A stretch of DNA of 64,000 nt from contig NZ_MDGQ01000005.1 in NCBI RefSeq assembly GCF_001747105.1, forward strand, positions 1,116,001 to 1,180,000. The letters run 5' to 3'. The notes beneath the pieces were generated by a model, which was not told where the DNA came from, ran no database searches, and worked only from the letters and a program-made list of their open reading frames with translations. The position numbers and the translations under genes are program-made. This document shows positions 35,584 to 44,781 of this stretch, in pieces (the first letter of the stretch is position 1; the number at the start of each line of letters is the position of its first letter). Origin of the DNA: Roseivirga misakiensis (GTDB lineage Bacteria > Bacteroidota > Bacteroidia > Cytophagales > Cyclobacteriaceae).

Positions 35584-36057
35584 GTGAGTAAAGCAGGTAA
35601 GAAAGTAGATTTAGATCAGATTGATATGGACAGGCTGGGAGATATGGTTACTTCCAATCCAGGGACTATTGCTTTTCCGCATACTGTTGGCGGTGCTATG
35701 ATTAAACCTGAAGACAAAGGTAAAATCAAAGGGCTCGCCGTGTCTGCCATGTATGAGCAGACGGACATGAATATGAAGCAGATCTATGATCAAATGCAGC
35801 TTTTGGCTCAACAGGCTAAGGCGCTACAAGATCGGGTAGATGTTTCAGAAAGAATTTATCAAGCTCAAATGAACTTTCAACCTTTGATCAGTAAGGTTTA
35901 TCACTTGTATGAATTAGAAGATGGAAAGGATACCCTATCGCTCATTGGTCCAAAGGAGTGGGGTAGATCCAAGCCATTTAAGAAGTATATCGCTACAGTA
36001 AAGCTTCTTGCAGATCATACCTGGGACATTCTAGAAAAAGGAGAGGGAACAATCTGA
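35584..36057 (+). CDS. DUF2452 domain protein
   Basis: The 157-aa protein starts at a GTG. The sequence NPGTIAFPHTVGGAMIKPEDKGKIKG and the following helix with many Gln (MKQIYDQMQLLAQQAKALQD) are characteristic of DUF2452, a Bacteroidota/eukaryote family without known function. The C-terminus (YHLYELEDGKDTLSLIGPKEW) is conserved in form. It is cytoplasmic, with no signal peptide. It follows the small membrane-protein gene by 35 bp. Confidence 0.82.
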   Translation: MSKAGKKVDLDQIDMDRLGDMVTSNPGTIAFPHTVGGAMIKPEDKGKIKGLAVSAMYEQTDMNMKQIYDQMQLLAQQAKALQDRVDVSERIYQAQMNFQPLISKVYHLYELEDGKDTLSLIGPKEWGRSKPFKKYIATVKLLADHTWDILEKGEGTI

Positions 36058-36084
36058 TTTAGATCAGATGCACTTTCTGCTCAG

Positions 36085-36705
36085 CTATTGGAATAACCCG
36101 TTCACTTGGTAATTCACCTTCTCTAACATAAAAGCATAATCTTCTACATTGGCGACAAAATCTAGATCGTTCACATCGATCACGAGTAGCTTGCCCAAAT
36201 CGTAACTGCCTATCCACTCTTCATAATGCTCATTGAGGTTTTTGAGGTATTCAATCCGAATTAATTCTTCGTAAGCCCGACCTCGTTTTTGAATGTTAGC
36301 GACAAGTTTTGGTATATCGGCCTTCAAGTAAATCAATAAATCAGGAGCTTTTACGTGCTTGATCATGGACTTAAATAACTCCAAGTAGTTATGATAATCG
36401 CGTTCTGCGATATAGCCTGACTTGTAAAGGTTAGCGGCAAAAATGTAGCAATCTTCGTAAATAGTTCTGTCCTGTATGGTCCCTTTGAACTCAGACTCGC
36501 GAATTTTGGCCACTTGATTAAATCGACTGTTTAAGAAGTATACTTGTAGGTGAAAAGACCACCTTTTCATGTCTTCATAAAAATCCTTCAAATAAGGATT
36601 ATCTTCTACCGACTCTAGTTGGACATCCCAATTAAACTGCTTGCCCAATTTCTTGGCAAAAGTGGTTTTTCCCGAACCAATATTTCCTGCGATCGCTACG
36701 TGCAT
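36085..36705 (-). CDS. Deoxynucleoside kinase
   Basis: The frame is open to 36804, but the ATG at 36705 (MHVAIAGNIGSGKTTFAKKL) gives the standard N-terminus and 206 aa. A terminator of the upstream gene lies at 36762-36790, inside the longer frame, which supports the internal start. P-loop GNIGSGKT is at residues 7-14 and the substrate/catalytic motif IQDRTIYEDCYIFA at about 88-101. It phosphorylates deoxynucleosides (dAK/dGK type) for salvage. The specificity is not deducible. Confidence 0.9.
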   Translation of the reverse strand: MHVAIAGNIGSGKTTFAKKLGKQFNWDVQLESVEDNPYLKDFYEDMKRWSFHLQVYFLNSRFNQVAKIRESEFKGTIQDRTIYEDCYIFAANLYKSGYIAERDYHNYLELFKSMIKHVKAPDLLIYLKADIPKLVANIQKRGRAYEELIRIEYLKNLNEHYEEWIGSYDLGKLLVIDVNDLDFVANVEDYAFMLEKVNYQVNGLFQ

Positions 36706-36761
36706 TACTCTTTGCTTGAAATACGAAGTTATGGGTTGAAGACGGACTTTGAAGTGCTTTT

Positions 36762-36790
36762 GAACAAAAAAAGATCTGCGAGACAGACCT
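36762..36790 (-). terminator. Rho-independent terminator of the TonB receptor gene
   Basis: A 7-bp stem (36772-36778 with 36784-36790, one G-U pair on the minus strand) is followed by seven T residues on the minus strand. It lies about 105 bp past the TonB-receptor stop and just before the deoxynucleoside kinase start. Confidence 0.75.
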
Positions 36791-36894
36791 TTTTTTATTA
36801 ACACCCAATAAATATGATTTGATAAGAATCATCCAAAAGGTAGTTATCTACTTTATCCTAATAATAAACTAAAGATTAATAAACTGTTACCTTC

Positions 36895-39303
36895 CTAGAA
36901 AGTCGCCCTGAGAGAAACTATGGCATTAAAACCTGGCGCACTAATTCCCGAGGAATAAGTTCTGTAGTGTGTATCTAGTATGTTTTCTAAGTTGATATTG
37001 ATCGTAAACCGATCGTTGAGTTGGTAGGAATTATTAATATTCAATGTGCTCCAAGGCAGGGCTCCGTCTGCTGTATAAAGGAGTGGTTTATTCTGCTCGG
37101 ATGGTGCCAAATCTTCAAAGGCAATTCCGCCACTGTATCGCAAGATAATGCTCGAAGTAAATTTCTTCTGACTCAATGTAACGCTTGTTTCTCCAAAGAG
37201 AGGGGCCACATGGCGAAGTGGAAGGTTTTCGATTGTGTCTTCTCCCTCTGTGTAAGTAAAGCTGCTTTTAAGCGTAATATTTTGATACAATGGAGCGCTT
37301 AAATTGAAACTAAAACCCCAAATAAATGCTTCACCCACATTGACTTCTGCAAAGACATTACTCAAGATGCCGTCGTATTGGATTTGGGAGGCACCATTAA
37401 AGGTAAAGGGTCTTCGAACCAAAGCGTCCCTTAGGAAAGAATAGTAATTAACAAAGTCTATTTTCAACCCAGACTTAAACTGTCGGCTAATGCCATACTC
37501 TATATTGTAACTGGTTTCTGGTTTTAGGTCTGGATTAGGCACTACGATCGACCCGGGTTCAGAGTCAAATACTTTGCCTATATCGTCAACATTTGGAGCA
37601 CGAAAACCGCTTGAAAGTAATGCATTCAGTTTCCATCCCGCTTGTGGCAAGAATACGAGGCCAAGGTTTCCCGTCAAACCACCGTTACTTAGGTCAATTT
37701 CATCGAATGGGAAATTAAAAAAAGTATCGTCCACAAACTTTGAGTTCAGTGTGATATAACTGTAACGCAAGCCAGTAGAAAGGATGAGTTTATCATTGAG
37801 GTGATTTTTAGTGCTGATATATGCTGCTAAACTGTTATAGTCACTACCACCATCTGGGTAACGAGTACTAGTGGGTGATACTTCCCCTGTAGATATATTG
37901 GTTTGTTCTGCAGTAGACTCGACATCATTTAAGACAGCTTCTATCCCGTAATAGAGTTCTCCTGAAAGGCCGTATGATTTCTCGAAATCCAGATTGAATG
38001 ACAGTATTTGTACGTTTTCGCGACGCGACCTGAGTATATCACTTCCAAAACGCCTGTCGTTTCTGCTTTCTACCACACGTTGCAAGGCTGTGGTCATTTT
38101 AAGCTGATCAAAGAACTTGGTCGGATAAAAGAAACGAGATTGTAAGGAATGCATCTGCCATTCCTGTGGTCCATAATACCATTCGGCGTTGGTAAGATTG
38201 CCATTGGTGCGATCAGTCAAGCGATCGTATCGAGGAATATCAGAAGAGGTAGAGTGGTGTAGCGAATAAGTAAAGTCGGAAAATGACCCCATTCGCCAGC
38301 GAAATTTTTGAAGAATATTCCACTGATCGTATCCAGAGGCTATCTGGCGATTAACATTTTCGTTTTGAATTATTCGATCTTCCCCATTAATTCTTTCAAC
38401 ATATTCGAATCGTTTTCCAAAATCAGGAAAAGCATCTGTTCTGTTACTACCCGTTCTTAAATCATCAAAGTTGTTGTAGGTAACGCTGGTAAAGGATGCA
38501 AACTTGGGCAAGTTCAACTCTAATTGTAAGTTGCTTGAAACGGCATTCGCAGCAGAAGCGTATCGTGTAAATCCTGAACCTTGAATTGTGGCACCTTCTG
38601 GTGAAAAGCTCGGGCTTTTTGAGTGAAAATCCATAACACCGCCTAGGGCATCGCTACCATAGATGACCGAACTAGGGCCAAAAACTACCTCGGCTTCCTG
38701 TAGATTATTGGGGTCGAGTGTGATGACATTTTGCAGGTTTCCACTCCTAAATATGGCATTATTCATTCTTACTCCATCCACTACTATTAGTACTGAATTA
38801 GCCGCAAAACCCCTGATCATAGGGCTTCCACCGCCTAGTTGACTCTTTTGTACAAAAACTTGCCCGCTCATCCCAAGTAAATCGGCTGTAGTGGCTGGTT
38901 CAGCACGCGCAATTTCCAATGCACCAAACTCTGTTATTCGCTGAGGGATTTCTAGTTTGTTTTGTTCCCACTTATTAGCCGAAATCACCACATCTTCCAT
39001 TTCGATGATCTCTTCCGTGAGGCGAATAATAAAATTGAGCTTTGCTAGGTCTTGATATTTTACCTCCTTCGGACGAAAAGAGGGGTGCCGTATAAGTAAA
39101 GTGCTGTTTTCCGTAAAGCCTTTTAAGCTTGCTAACCCAGATTCGTTAGTGATAGCGGCTCTATCGCTTTTGTTTTCTTGGATTGTGGCTCTTGGTACTG
39201 GTCTATCATTTTTTTGATTGACGACAGTAACCGTCTGAGCATACCCAGTAAAACCTATAAACAGCAGGCCGGCAACCAACAACTTCTTTATCCAACGTAA
39301 CAT
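36895..39303 (-). CDS. TonB-dependent outer-membrane receptor (heme/hemoglobin-receptor-like)
   Basis: The 802-aa protein has a signal peptide (LLFIGFTGYAQ), a CarboxypepD-regulatory-like domain (about 24-95), a plug domain and a 22-strand barrel ending in ATF. Plug landmarks are QLGGGSPMIRGFAANSVLIV, VDGVRMNNAIFRSGNLQNV and GPSSVIYGSDALGGVMDF, a pattern I associate with hemoglobin/transferrin-type receptors. The ligand is not proven. There is no adjacent SusD, so it is not a glycan SusCD pair. A TAnnTTTG box and a long leader precede it; a terminator follows. Confidence 0.88.
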   Translation of the reverse strand: MLRWIKKLLVAGLLFIGFTGYAQTVTVVNQKNDRPVPRATIQENKSDRAAITNESGLASLKGFTENSTLLIRHPSFRPKEVKYQDLAKLNFIIRLTEEIIEMEDVVISANKWEQNKLEIPQRITEFGALEIARAEPATTADLLGMSGQVFVQKSQLGGGSPMIRGFAANSVLIVVDGVRMNNAIFRSGNLQNVITLDPNNLQEAEVVFGPSSVIYGSDALGGVMDFHSKSPSFSPEGATIQGSGFTRYASAANAVSSNLQLELNLPKFASFTSVTYNNFDDLRTGSNRTDAFPDFGKRFEYVERINGEDRIIQNENVNRQIASGYDQWNILQKFRWRMGSFSDFTYSLHHSTSSDIPRYDRLTDRTNGNLTNAEWYYGPQEWQMHSLQSRFFYPTKFFDQLKMTTALQRVVESRNDRRFGSDILRSRRENVQILSFNLDFEKSYGLSGELYYGIEAVLNDVESTAEQTNISTGEVSPTSTRYPDGGSDYNSLAAYISTKNHLNDKLILSTGLRYSYITLNSKFVDDTFFNFPFDEIDLSNGGLTGNLGLVFLPQAGWKLNALLSSGFRAPNVDDIGKVFDSEPGSIVVPNPDLKPETSYNIEYGISRQFKSGLKIDFVNYYSFLRDALVRRPFTFNGASQIQYDGILSNVFAEVNVGEAFIWGFSFNLSAPLYQNITLKSSFTYTEGEDTIENLPLRHVAPLFGETSVTLSQKKFTSSIILRYSGGIAFEDLAPSEQNKPLLYTADGALPWSTLNINNSYQLNDRFTININLENILDTHYRTYSSGISAPGFNAIVSLRATF

Positions 39304-39368
39304 TCCGATTTTTCTGACCGAATTTTAGGCGATTATATGGTGTCTACAGTTAATTTTTATTGATTGCG

Positions 39369-39376
39369 CAAATATA
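39369..39376 (-). promoter_or_regulatory. Bacteroidota-type -7 box upstream of the TonB receptor
   Basis: The minus strand reads TATATTTG, 66 bp before the receptor ATG, giving a leader of about 55-60 nt. The box lies just upstream of the divergent hydrolase start. Confidence 0.42.
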
Positions 39377-39385
39377 CCTCATTAG

Positions 39386-40357
39386 ATGCCCACAGTAGAA
39401 TCAAATTATAAACGCCCGCCATTTTTTTATGTCAATGGACACTTCGAGACCATAATCCCGAGTATGACTCGCAAAATAAAGGGCGTGGTTTATCAAAGGG
39501 AGCAAATTGAAACTCCAGATGATGATTTTTTAAACCTTGATTGGGTAAAAAACAGCAACAAACGATTACTTGTTATTTCCCATGGCTTAGAAGGTGGGTC
39601 AGATCGACATTATGTTACTGGTATGGCGAAGCTTTTTCAGGAAAACAATTGGGATGTTTTGGCATGGAATAACCGAAGCTGTAATGGTGAAATGAACCGA
39701 CAACGAATCCTTTATCACCATGCGGCAAGTTATGACCTCAGATCGGTAGTGGATCACGCTGTAAATGCTCATGACTACGAAGAGGTCTGTCTAGTCGGGG
39801 TGAGCATGGGGGGAGGCCAAACGCTCAGGTATTTGGGGCAAGAGGCCGAATTTGGTCTGCCAGAAGCTGTAAAAAAAGCCGTGGTCATTTCTGTGCCCTG
39901 CTCATTGCCAGAAAGTGTGGATACACTCAGCCTGAAAGGAAATAGAGTTTATGAGAAGCGTTTCTTACAGAAGTTAAAAGAGAAGGTAAAGGCTAAGGCG
40001 ATCCAATATCCAGATATCGACGTTTCAGGTCTTGACCAAATAGAAAAACTCGAAGAATTTGATGAACGTTATTCTGCACCCTTGCATGGGTTCAAGAATA
40101 GAGCGGCATTTTACGAGCACTGCAACCCATTTCCGTTTATCAAGAAGATTACTCGAGAACTCTTGATTCTAAATGCCTTAAATGACCCCTTGCTCATAGG
40201 AAACTGTTTCCCTTATGCCTTGGCTAAGTCAATGCAAAACCTTTATCTGGAAACTCCCGAAAGGGGAGGACATGTTGGCTTTGCCATACCTAGGCAATTA
40301 CATACTTATGCTGAAAAAAGAACACTCGAGTTTTTCGAAGAGGGATTGACCGTTTAA
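39386..40357 (+). CDS. YheT-family alpha/beta hydrolase
   Basis: The 323-aa protein matches the YheT/ABHD1-3 hydrolases: NGHFETIIPSMTR at the N-terminus, LLVISHGLEGGSDRHYV (oxyanion region) at about 65-81, WNNRSCNGEMNR, and the nucleophile elbow GVSMGGGQ (Ser about 144). An Asp (NALNDPLL) and His (ERGGHVGF) complete the triad. It is a cytoplasmic serine hydrolase, probably an esterase; its substrate is unknown. It is divergent from the TonB receptor gene. Confidence 0.9.
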   Translation: MPTVESNYKRPPFFYVNGHFETIIPSMTRKIKGVVYQREQIETPDDDFLNLDWVKNSNKRLLVISHGLEGGSDRHYVTGMAKLFQENNWDVLAWNNRSCNGEMNRQRILYHHAASYDLRSVVDHAVNAHDYEEVCLVGVSMGGGQTLRYLGQEAEFGLPEAVKKAVVISVPCSLPESVDTLSLKGNRVYEKRFLQKLKEKVKAKAIQYPDIDVSGLDQIEKLEEFDERYSAPLHGFKNRAAFYEHCNPFPFIKKITRELLILNALNDPLLIGNCFPYALAKSMQNLYLETPERGGHVGFAIPRQLHTYAEKRTLEFFEEGLTV

Positions 40358-40431
40358 TCGATTCTGATTATACCCTTAATCTGTGCCTGGATGTTTTTTA
40401 ACGGTTCAAGGTTATACTCTCATGTGCAGGT

Positions 40432-41379
40432 TTATTCAACCTTAAACTTTTCATTTTTACAGTCTAGAATCACTTTTTGGTTAATGAATAGCTTATTTCC
40501 AATCATACCTTCCATCCCAGATAATCGCATAAGCATATTCTGAGTCGCAGACGTACCTTCAATATAAGTTACCTCTGATAGCTTAAGGCGCTTGTTTCCG
40601 ATGTCTATTTGTTTGTTTGCAGGTCGAGTTTTGACTGTCAATGTATTTCCCCAGGAGTTTCCAGCACTGGTCGTAATTTTCCCGTTTTCATCTCCATAGG
40701 CAAGCCAACTTTCCTGGTTTGTTACTAGTTCAAAAGCACTTGTCCCAGAATCATATAAGAGGTTCAATTCCTCTTGGTCAATTGTGGCTGGTAATAGAAT
40801 TCTTCGCTTGTTAAAATTGAAATCTGAAAAATTAGATAATTCGGCATCAGAAAAACTGGACCTAAAAGAGCAATTGCGGTTTTCGAAATCTAAGGTAACC
40901 GTACGTTTTTCTAGTAAATCAGTGCCAATTGTTCCGATGATTTTTAAAGTCTTTTTATTATCCCAATCTATAGCCTCACCAAAGTCTAATAGTCTGAATT
41001 TATCGGATGAGATTTTCATTTCAGCCATTTCGATAACAAGATCAACCTCATCTGTTTCTTCCTGAAATTTGATGTTTTTGGAGTATTTTGAATGTAGGGA
41101 TTTCAGTGGTTTTGAATAAAACATAGTGTATGTCGACCCCAAATCGAACTGCATATACATTGTTTCAGGAATTCCGCTAATCTTAACGGGTAAAAGCATG
41201 GCAGAAATGTCACTAATTTCATTGGCAACCCATCGTATTGGGACTTCTTTTGCAGTGTTTTCTATGGTTAAATAATTCTTTGGAGGAGAAAACTTCTTGT
41301 TGAAATATATGTAACCTCCAACACCAAGTACGATGATAACGGTGAGTGTTATCAAAGCTATTTTTTTCAAGATCTTCAT
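40432..41379 (-). CDS. Membrane-anchored aspartyl-protease-like protein
   Basis: The ATG at 41379 (MKILKKIALITL) gives 315 aa with a single N-terminal membrane segment (VIIVLGVGGYIYF); a longer frame to 41448 is less likely. Two aspartyl-protease-type motifs occur: FDLGSTYT (about residue 80) and YDSGTSAF (about 210), each followed by a strand. The two-lobe spacing resembles pepsin/retropepsin-like proteins, but the first motif has Leu in place of Thr/Ser (DLGS for DTGS). Catalysis is therefore uncertain. It lies 83 bp after the XRE/membrane regulator gene on the same strand. Confidence 0.7.
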   Translation of the reverse strand: MKILKKIALITLTVIIVLGVGGYIYFNKKFSPPKNYLTIENTAKEVPIRWVANEISDISAMLLPVKISGIPETMYMQFDLGSTYTMFYSKPLKSLHSKYSKNIKFQEETDEVDLVIEMAEMKISSDKFRLLDFGEAIDWDNKKTLKIIGTIGTDLLEKRTVTLDFENRNCSFRSSFSDAELSNFSDFNFNKRRILLPATIDQEELNLLYDSGTSAFELVTNQESWLAYGDENGKITTSAGNSWGNTLTVKTRPANKQIDIGNKRLKLSEVTYIEGTSATQNMLMRLSGMEGMIGNKLFINQKVILDCKNEKFKVE

Positions 41380-41462
41380 TGTCGTTTTTTCAAAAATCAA
41401 ACAACGAGGCAGCTTTGAGAAAAATAGATCCCGACAATAATATGACAATGATATGACAGCGC

Positions 41463-41996
41463 CTACAAAAGCCTCAGAATCGGCTTGATTCGCAATTCTG
41501 ATCTGTCGTTCAAGCTAATGGCATTTTTTAGGAAAATGAAAAGATTAATACCAATTGATACCAATAAGCAGATCGTAATTAACGGAAGTTCAATCGATAA
41601 CCAGTGTTGAATGAAGGGGCTAACAATCAATATAAAAGAGGTGACAACACTCCAGAAGATTTGAATGTTTATGATGTCCTTACCTATTCGTTTGGTACGC
41701 TCATCTTCACTTTTATTCGTTAAAATTATAGGAAGCACTATGTTAGCGAAAGGGAGAATTAAAAAGGATAAGGTTGAAATATTGATGTATTTAACTTTCT
41801 CAAGGTCTGCTGTATGATTCAAAAGTTTATCCGGATCAATACCAAGAGCATTTGACAATGACGTTAATGTATGGCCTTTAGGCAGGCTGCCCTTTTCAAT
41901 TCTTTGAATGGTCCTCAATGACAGACCTGATTTTTCGGCAAGTTCAGTTTGCGTTAGATTACTCTTTTCTCTATAATGTTTAACATTGTTTTCCAT
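41463..41996 (-). CDS. XRE-family HTH regulator fused to a membrane domain (paralogue)
   Basis: The 177-aa protein has an N-terminal HTH (NLTQTELAEKSGLSLRTIQR at about residues 13-32) and three hydrophobic segments (about 75-95, 112-130 and 138-158). The layout matches the protein at 81-704, but the sequences differ enough to be old paralogues. It probably binds DNA from the membrane, with unknown input. It is followed 83 bp downstream by the aspartyl-protease-like gene, so a regulator-protease link is possible but unproven. Confidence 0.78.
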   Translation of the reverse strand: MENNVKHYREKSNLTQTELAEKSGLSLRTIQRIEKGSLPKGHTLTSLSNALGIDPDKLLNHTADLEKVKYINISTLSFLILPFANIVLPIILTNKSEDERTKRIGKDIINIQIFWSVVTSFILIVSPFIQHWLSIELPLITICLLVSIGINLFIFLKNAISLNDRSELRIKPILRLL

Positions 41997-42063
41997 TAAA
42001 AGCTCTCTTCAATTGTCGCCAAGCATGGGCCTATCAAGCATGTTTCGGTTTTGGTTGGTTAGC

Positions 42064-42540
42064 CTATATTTTATTCTCGTTGTTGCCTGTAATTTTTATT
42101 TCAAAATTGAAGTGGTCTACTTTTTCACTTTCCCCAAAAGTTGATTCATAAAACTTAACGGCTGATTCATCATCGGAGTGAGCTTCAACGAAAATTCCCT
42201 CAATTCCATTTTTGACTGAATAATCCTTCAAGTATTCAATTAATTGCTTGCCAATACCTTGGTTTTGAAATTTAGTTTTGACGGCTATATCGTAAATATA
42301 TAACTCGCTTTTGTCAGTGTAATACTTTGCTAGTTCATAGGCAGTCAATCCACCAATAATCTTACCTTGCTTGACTGCAACAATGGCTAAAAAATCGGCT
42401 TTTTTTAATAATTTCTTCAGTTGCCTGTCCGAAGCTACTTTGTTATACTCATCGAAAACTTCATTAAATAGTATAACGAGTTCTGATAGTCTCTCGAATT
42501 CATTTTCTTCTAGCTTGGAAATGATTAGACTGTCGTTCAT
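42064..42540 (-). CDS. GNAT acetyltransferase resembling AAC(3)-I
   Basis: The ATG at 42540 is preferred over a TTG 12 bases upstream, giving 158 aa. The block KSELYIYDIAVKTKFQNQGI and the C-terminal HSDDESAVKFYESTF, VDHFNFEI closely recall the aminoglycoside 3-N-acetyltransferase AAC(3)-I family (there SEIYIYDLAV and VMHFDI). The acetyl-CoA loop QNQGIGKQL is intact. Resistance activity is inference from memory of the family; it could equally act on another amine. No mobile element or other resistance gene is adjacent. Confidence 0.75.
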   Translation of the reverse strand: MNDSLIISKLEENEFERLSELVILFNEVFDEYNKVASDRQLKKLLKKADFLAIVAVKQGKIIGGLTAYELAKYYTDKSELYIYDIAVKTKFQNQGIGKQLIEYLKDYSVKNGIEGIFVEAHSDDESAVKFYESTFGESEKVDHFNFEIKITGNNENKI

Positions 42541-42698
42541 ATTAATGTTCAATTTCTCGACACTGTTATCGTTGAAAGTTGTCTAAAAGTTTAGGAATAA
42601 CCAACTGAATCTAGAAGCTCAATCGAATAATTATCTTAATTCCGTTCGTTAACATTTCATCGATCGCTTCCAAAATAGGCGGTAAGGATCGTGAATAG

Positions 42699-43538
42699 TC
42701 AGAATTTCGCGCTAAAGAGCACCGGCAAATGATCAGAAACCCAGAGTCCATTAGTTCTTCTATCATCAATATGGGTCAGGCTGATACCAGTCGCATTTCT
42801 AAAGAAAATATAATCAATCCGATCTTCCAGTTTGGCAGAGGTATCAAAGCCACTGAAAGTCCCGATAGGCCCATAGAAAGGTTTTTGGCTACTGCTAAAG
42901 CCGTCTGATAGGTAATTTGTGATGTTCTGAATGGGTTTACTGTCAGGTATTGCATTAAAATCACCTGTGAGGATTATTGGAGCCTTATCCTGTGTCAATG
43001 CTTTGATTTTTTCGATGATCAATGTTGCTGACTTTTCTCTTGCCAATTTCCCTCTATGATCGAAGTGGGTATTGAAGAACCAGAAAGTGGCCTTAGAGTC
43101 TTTTAATTGAAATTGGCCATAGGTGCAAATTCTCGGCAAAGCGGCATCCCAATCTTTACTGACCCTATCTGGTGTTTCTGATAGCCAGAAGGTGCCTTCT
43201 TTAAGTAGATTAAGTTTCTCCTTATTATAGAAAATTGGACTGAATTCACCTTTTTCTTGACCATCATCTCTGCCAACTCCGATATAGTCGTAGGTGCTTG
43301 ACGATTGACGGATAAAGACGACTTGATCTAACAACGCTTCTTGCAAACCAAAAACCAAGGGTTCATAATGATCGATTAGATTAACCACTTCACTTTTTCT
43401 TTCATCCCACTTATTCGCTCCATCATTTGGGTTGTTGTACCGGATGTTATAGGACATAAAAGTGTGCCCCTGAGCGGTTGCAGTCTCTTGGATTGAAATC
43501 GCGAATAGGATAACCAGTGATAAGAAGGTGTGCTTCAT
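42699..43538 (-). CDS. Exported endonuclease/exonuclease/phosphatase-family hydrolase
   Basis: The 279-aa protein has a signal peptide (LFAISIQETATAQ) and an EEP fold. Motifs are MSYNIRYNNPNDGANKW, FGLQEAL (metal Glu), FWFFNTHFDHRGK, TGDFNAIPDSKPI and WVSDHLPVLF. This exported subgroup includes phosphatases and nucleases of the periplasm; the substrate is unknown. It starts 39 bp beyond the L-2-hydroxyglutarate oxidase stop on the same strand and may be co-transcribed with it. Confidence 0.9.
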   Translation of the reverse strand: MKHTFLSLVILFAISIQETATAQGHTFMSYNIRYNNPNDGANKWDERKSEVVNLIDHYEPLVFGLQEALLDQVVFIRQSSSTYDYIGVGRDDGQEKGEFSPIFYNKEKLNLLKEGTFWLSETPDRVSKDWDAALPRICTYGQFQLKDSKATFWFFNTHFDHRGKLAREKSATLIIEKIKALTQDKAPIILTGDFNAIPDSKPIQNITNYLSDGFSSSQKPFYGPIGTFSGFDTSAKLEDRIDYIFFRNATGISLTHIDDRRTNGLWVSDHLPVLFSAKF

Positions 43539-43577
43539 ATCACAATATATCGAATTTGAAATTTTGGCTAAATCGAC

Positions 43578-44774
43578 TTAGAACCTTTTTAGGACTAGGT
43601 CACTCACGGTATCGCCAATCGCCAAAGAAGAAGTTGCTGCAGGAGAAGGGGCATTACAAACGTTAATGGCATGTTTGGCCTCGATGATGGAAAAATCATC
43701 CAATAAACCACCAGTTCTATCGCAGGCTTGTGCGCGAACCCCTGCACCGCCATCAACAAGGTCTTTTTCCTGAATTTCAGGGATCAGCTTTTGGAGTGCC
43801 TTGGTGAAAGCTGCTTTCGAAAACGAGCGATACATTTCACCAAATCCAGTTTTCCAATATTTCATGGCCACTTTCTGAAAACCAGGCCACATTAGTGACT
43901 CCATTAGTTCCCCTAAATGGATTTGAGATTTTTTATAGCCTTCGCGTCTAAAAGCTAAAACCGCATTTGGACCTGCTTCTATACCTCCATTGATCATTCG
44001 AGTATAATGAACACCTAGAAAAGGGAAGTTTGGATCAGGCACCGGGTAAATCAAATGTTTTACTAGATACTCCTTTTCGGGCACTAGCTTAAAGTATTCT
44101 CCTCTAAAAGGGATGATCTTTAGGTCCACTTCATCAGAGGTTTTCTTAGCCAGACGATCGGAGTATAACCCACCACAATTAACCACAAGAGTGGTCTCAA
44201 ATGATCTTTTAGAAGTCTCTACCATGGAGTGGCTTTGGCTATCCTTAATGTCGATTACTTTTTCGCCCAAGAAAATTTCACCGCCAGCTTCTCTTATCTT
44301 TTCAGCATACTTTTCAGCAACGGCCACATAATCGATTATACCTGTGTATGGTACTTTCACCGCCGCAATACCGTTCACATGCGGTTCGATTTCCTTAAGC
44401 TGTTCAATGCTGATTTTCTCTATTTTATCTAGGCCGTTCTCTAAACCTCTGTTATAAAGGTTATCCAAGAGCGGTTTTTGAAAATCATCAGTGGCTACTA
44501 CTACTTTTCCGCAAAGCTCGTAAGGAATCTCTTCCTTATTACAGAAATCGAGTAGCATATTGTATCCGTGAATACAATTTCGGGCTTTAAGACTTCCGGG
44601 TTTGTAATAGAGGCCAGAATGGATAACACCGCTATTGTTGCCAGTTTGGTGCTTGCACAGTCGATCTTCCTTCTCGATTAAAGCAAGTTTTAACTTTGGG
44701 TTTTTAAGTAGGCTTTGATGAGCTGTTGCCAAGCCTACTATACCACCACCAACAATTATGATGTCGTACTTCAT
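43578..44774 (-). CDS. lhgO: L-2-hydroxyglutarate oxidase
   Basis: The 398-aa flavoprotein has the Rossmann FAD motif DIIIVGGGIVGLATAH at residues 3-18, then HQTGNNSGVIHSGLYYKPGS, the family signature, and GGAGVRAQACDRTGGLLDDF near the C-terminus. It oxidises L-2-hydroxyglutarate to 2-oxoglutarate and feeds electrons to the respiratory chain; it acts at the cytoplasmic side of the membrane. It lies 7 bp after the DUF3127 gene, so both are in one transcript. Confidence 0.93.
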   Translation of the reverse strand: MKYDIIIVGGGIVGLATAHQSLLKNPKLKLALIEKEDRLCKHQTGNNSGVIHSGLYYKPGSLKARNCIHGYNMLLDFCNKEEIPYELCGKVVVATDDFQKPLLDNLYNRGLENGLDKIEKISIEQLKEIEPHVNGIAAVKVPYTGIIDYVAVAEKYAEKIREAGGEIFLGEKVIDIKDSQSHSMVETSKRSFETTLVVNCGGLYSDRLAKKTSDEVDLKIIPFRGEYFKLVPEKEYLVKHLIYPVPDPNFPFLGVHYTRMINGGIEAGPNAVLAFRREGYKKSQIHLGELMESLMWPGFQKVAMKYWKTGFGEMYRSFSKAAFTKALQKLIPEIQEKDLVDGGAGVRAQACDRTGGLLDDFSIIEAKHAINVCNAPSPAATSSLAIGDTVSDLVLKRF

Positions 44775-44781
44775 AGACTAA

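Noticed and set aside
36052-36069. 7-bp dyad at the end of the DUF2452 gene as a terminator
   Set aside because: The stem is AT-rich and no T-run follows on either strand.
36706-36804. N-terminal extension of the deoxynucleoside kinase
   Set aside because: The extension crosses the terminator of the upstream gene (36762-36790), and the P-loop family begins at the internal ATG.
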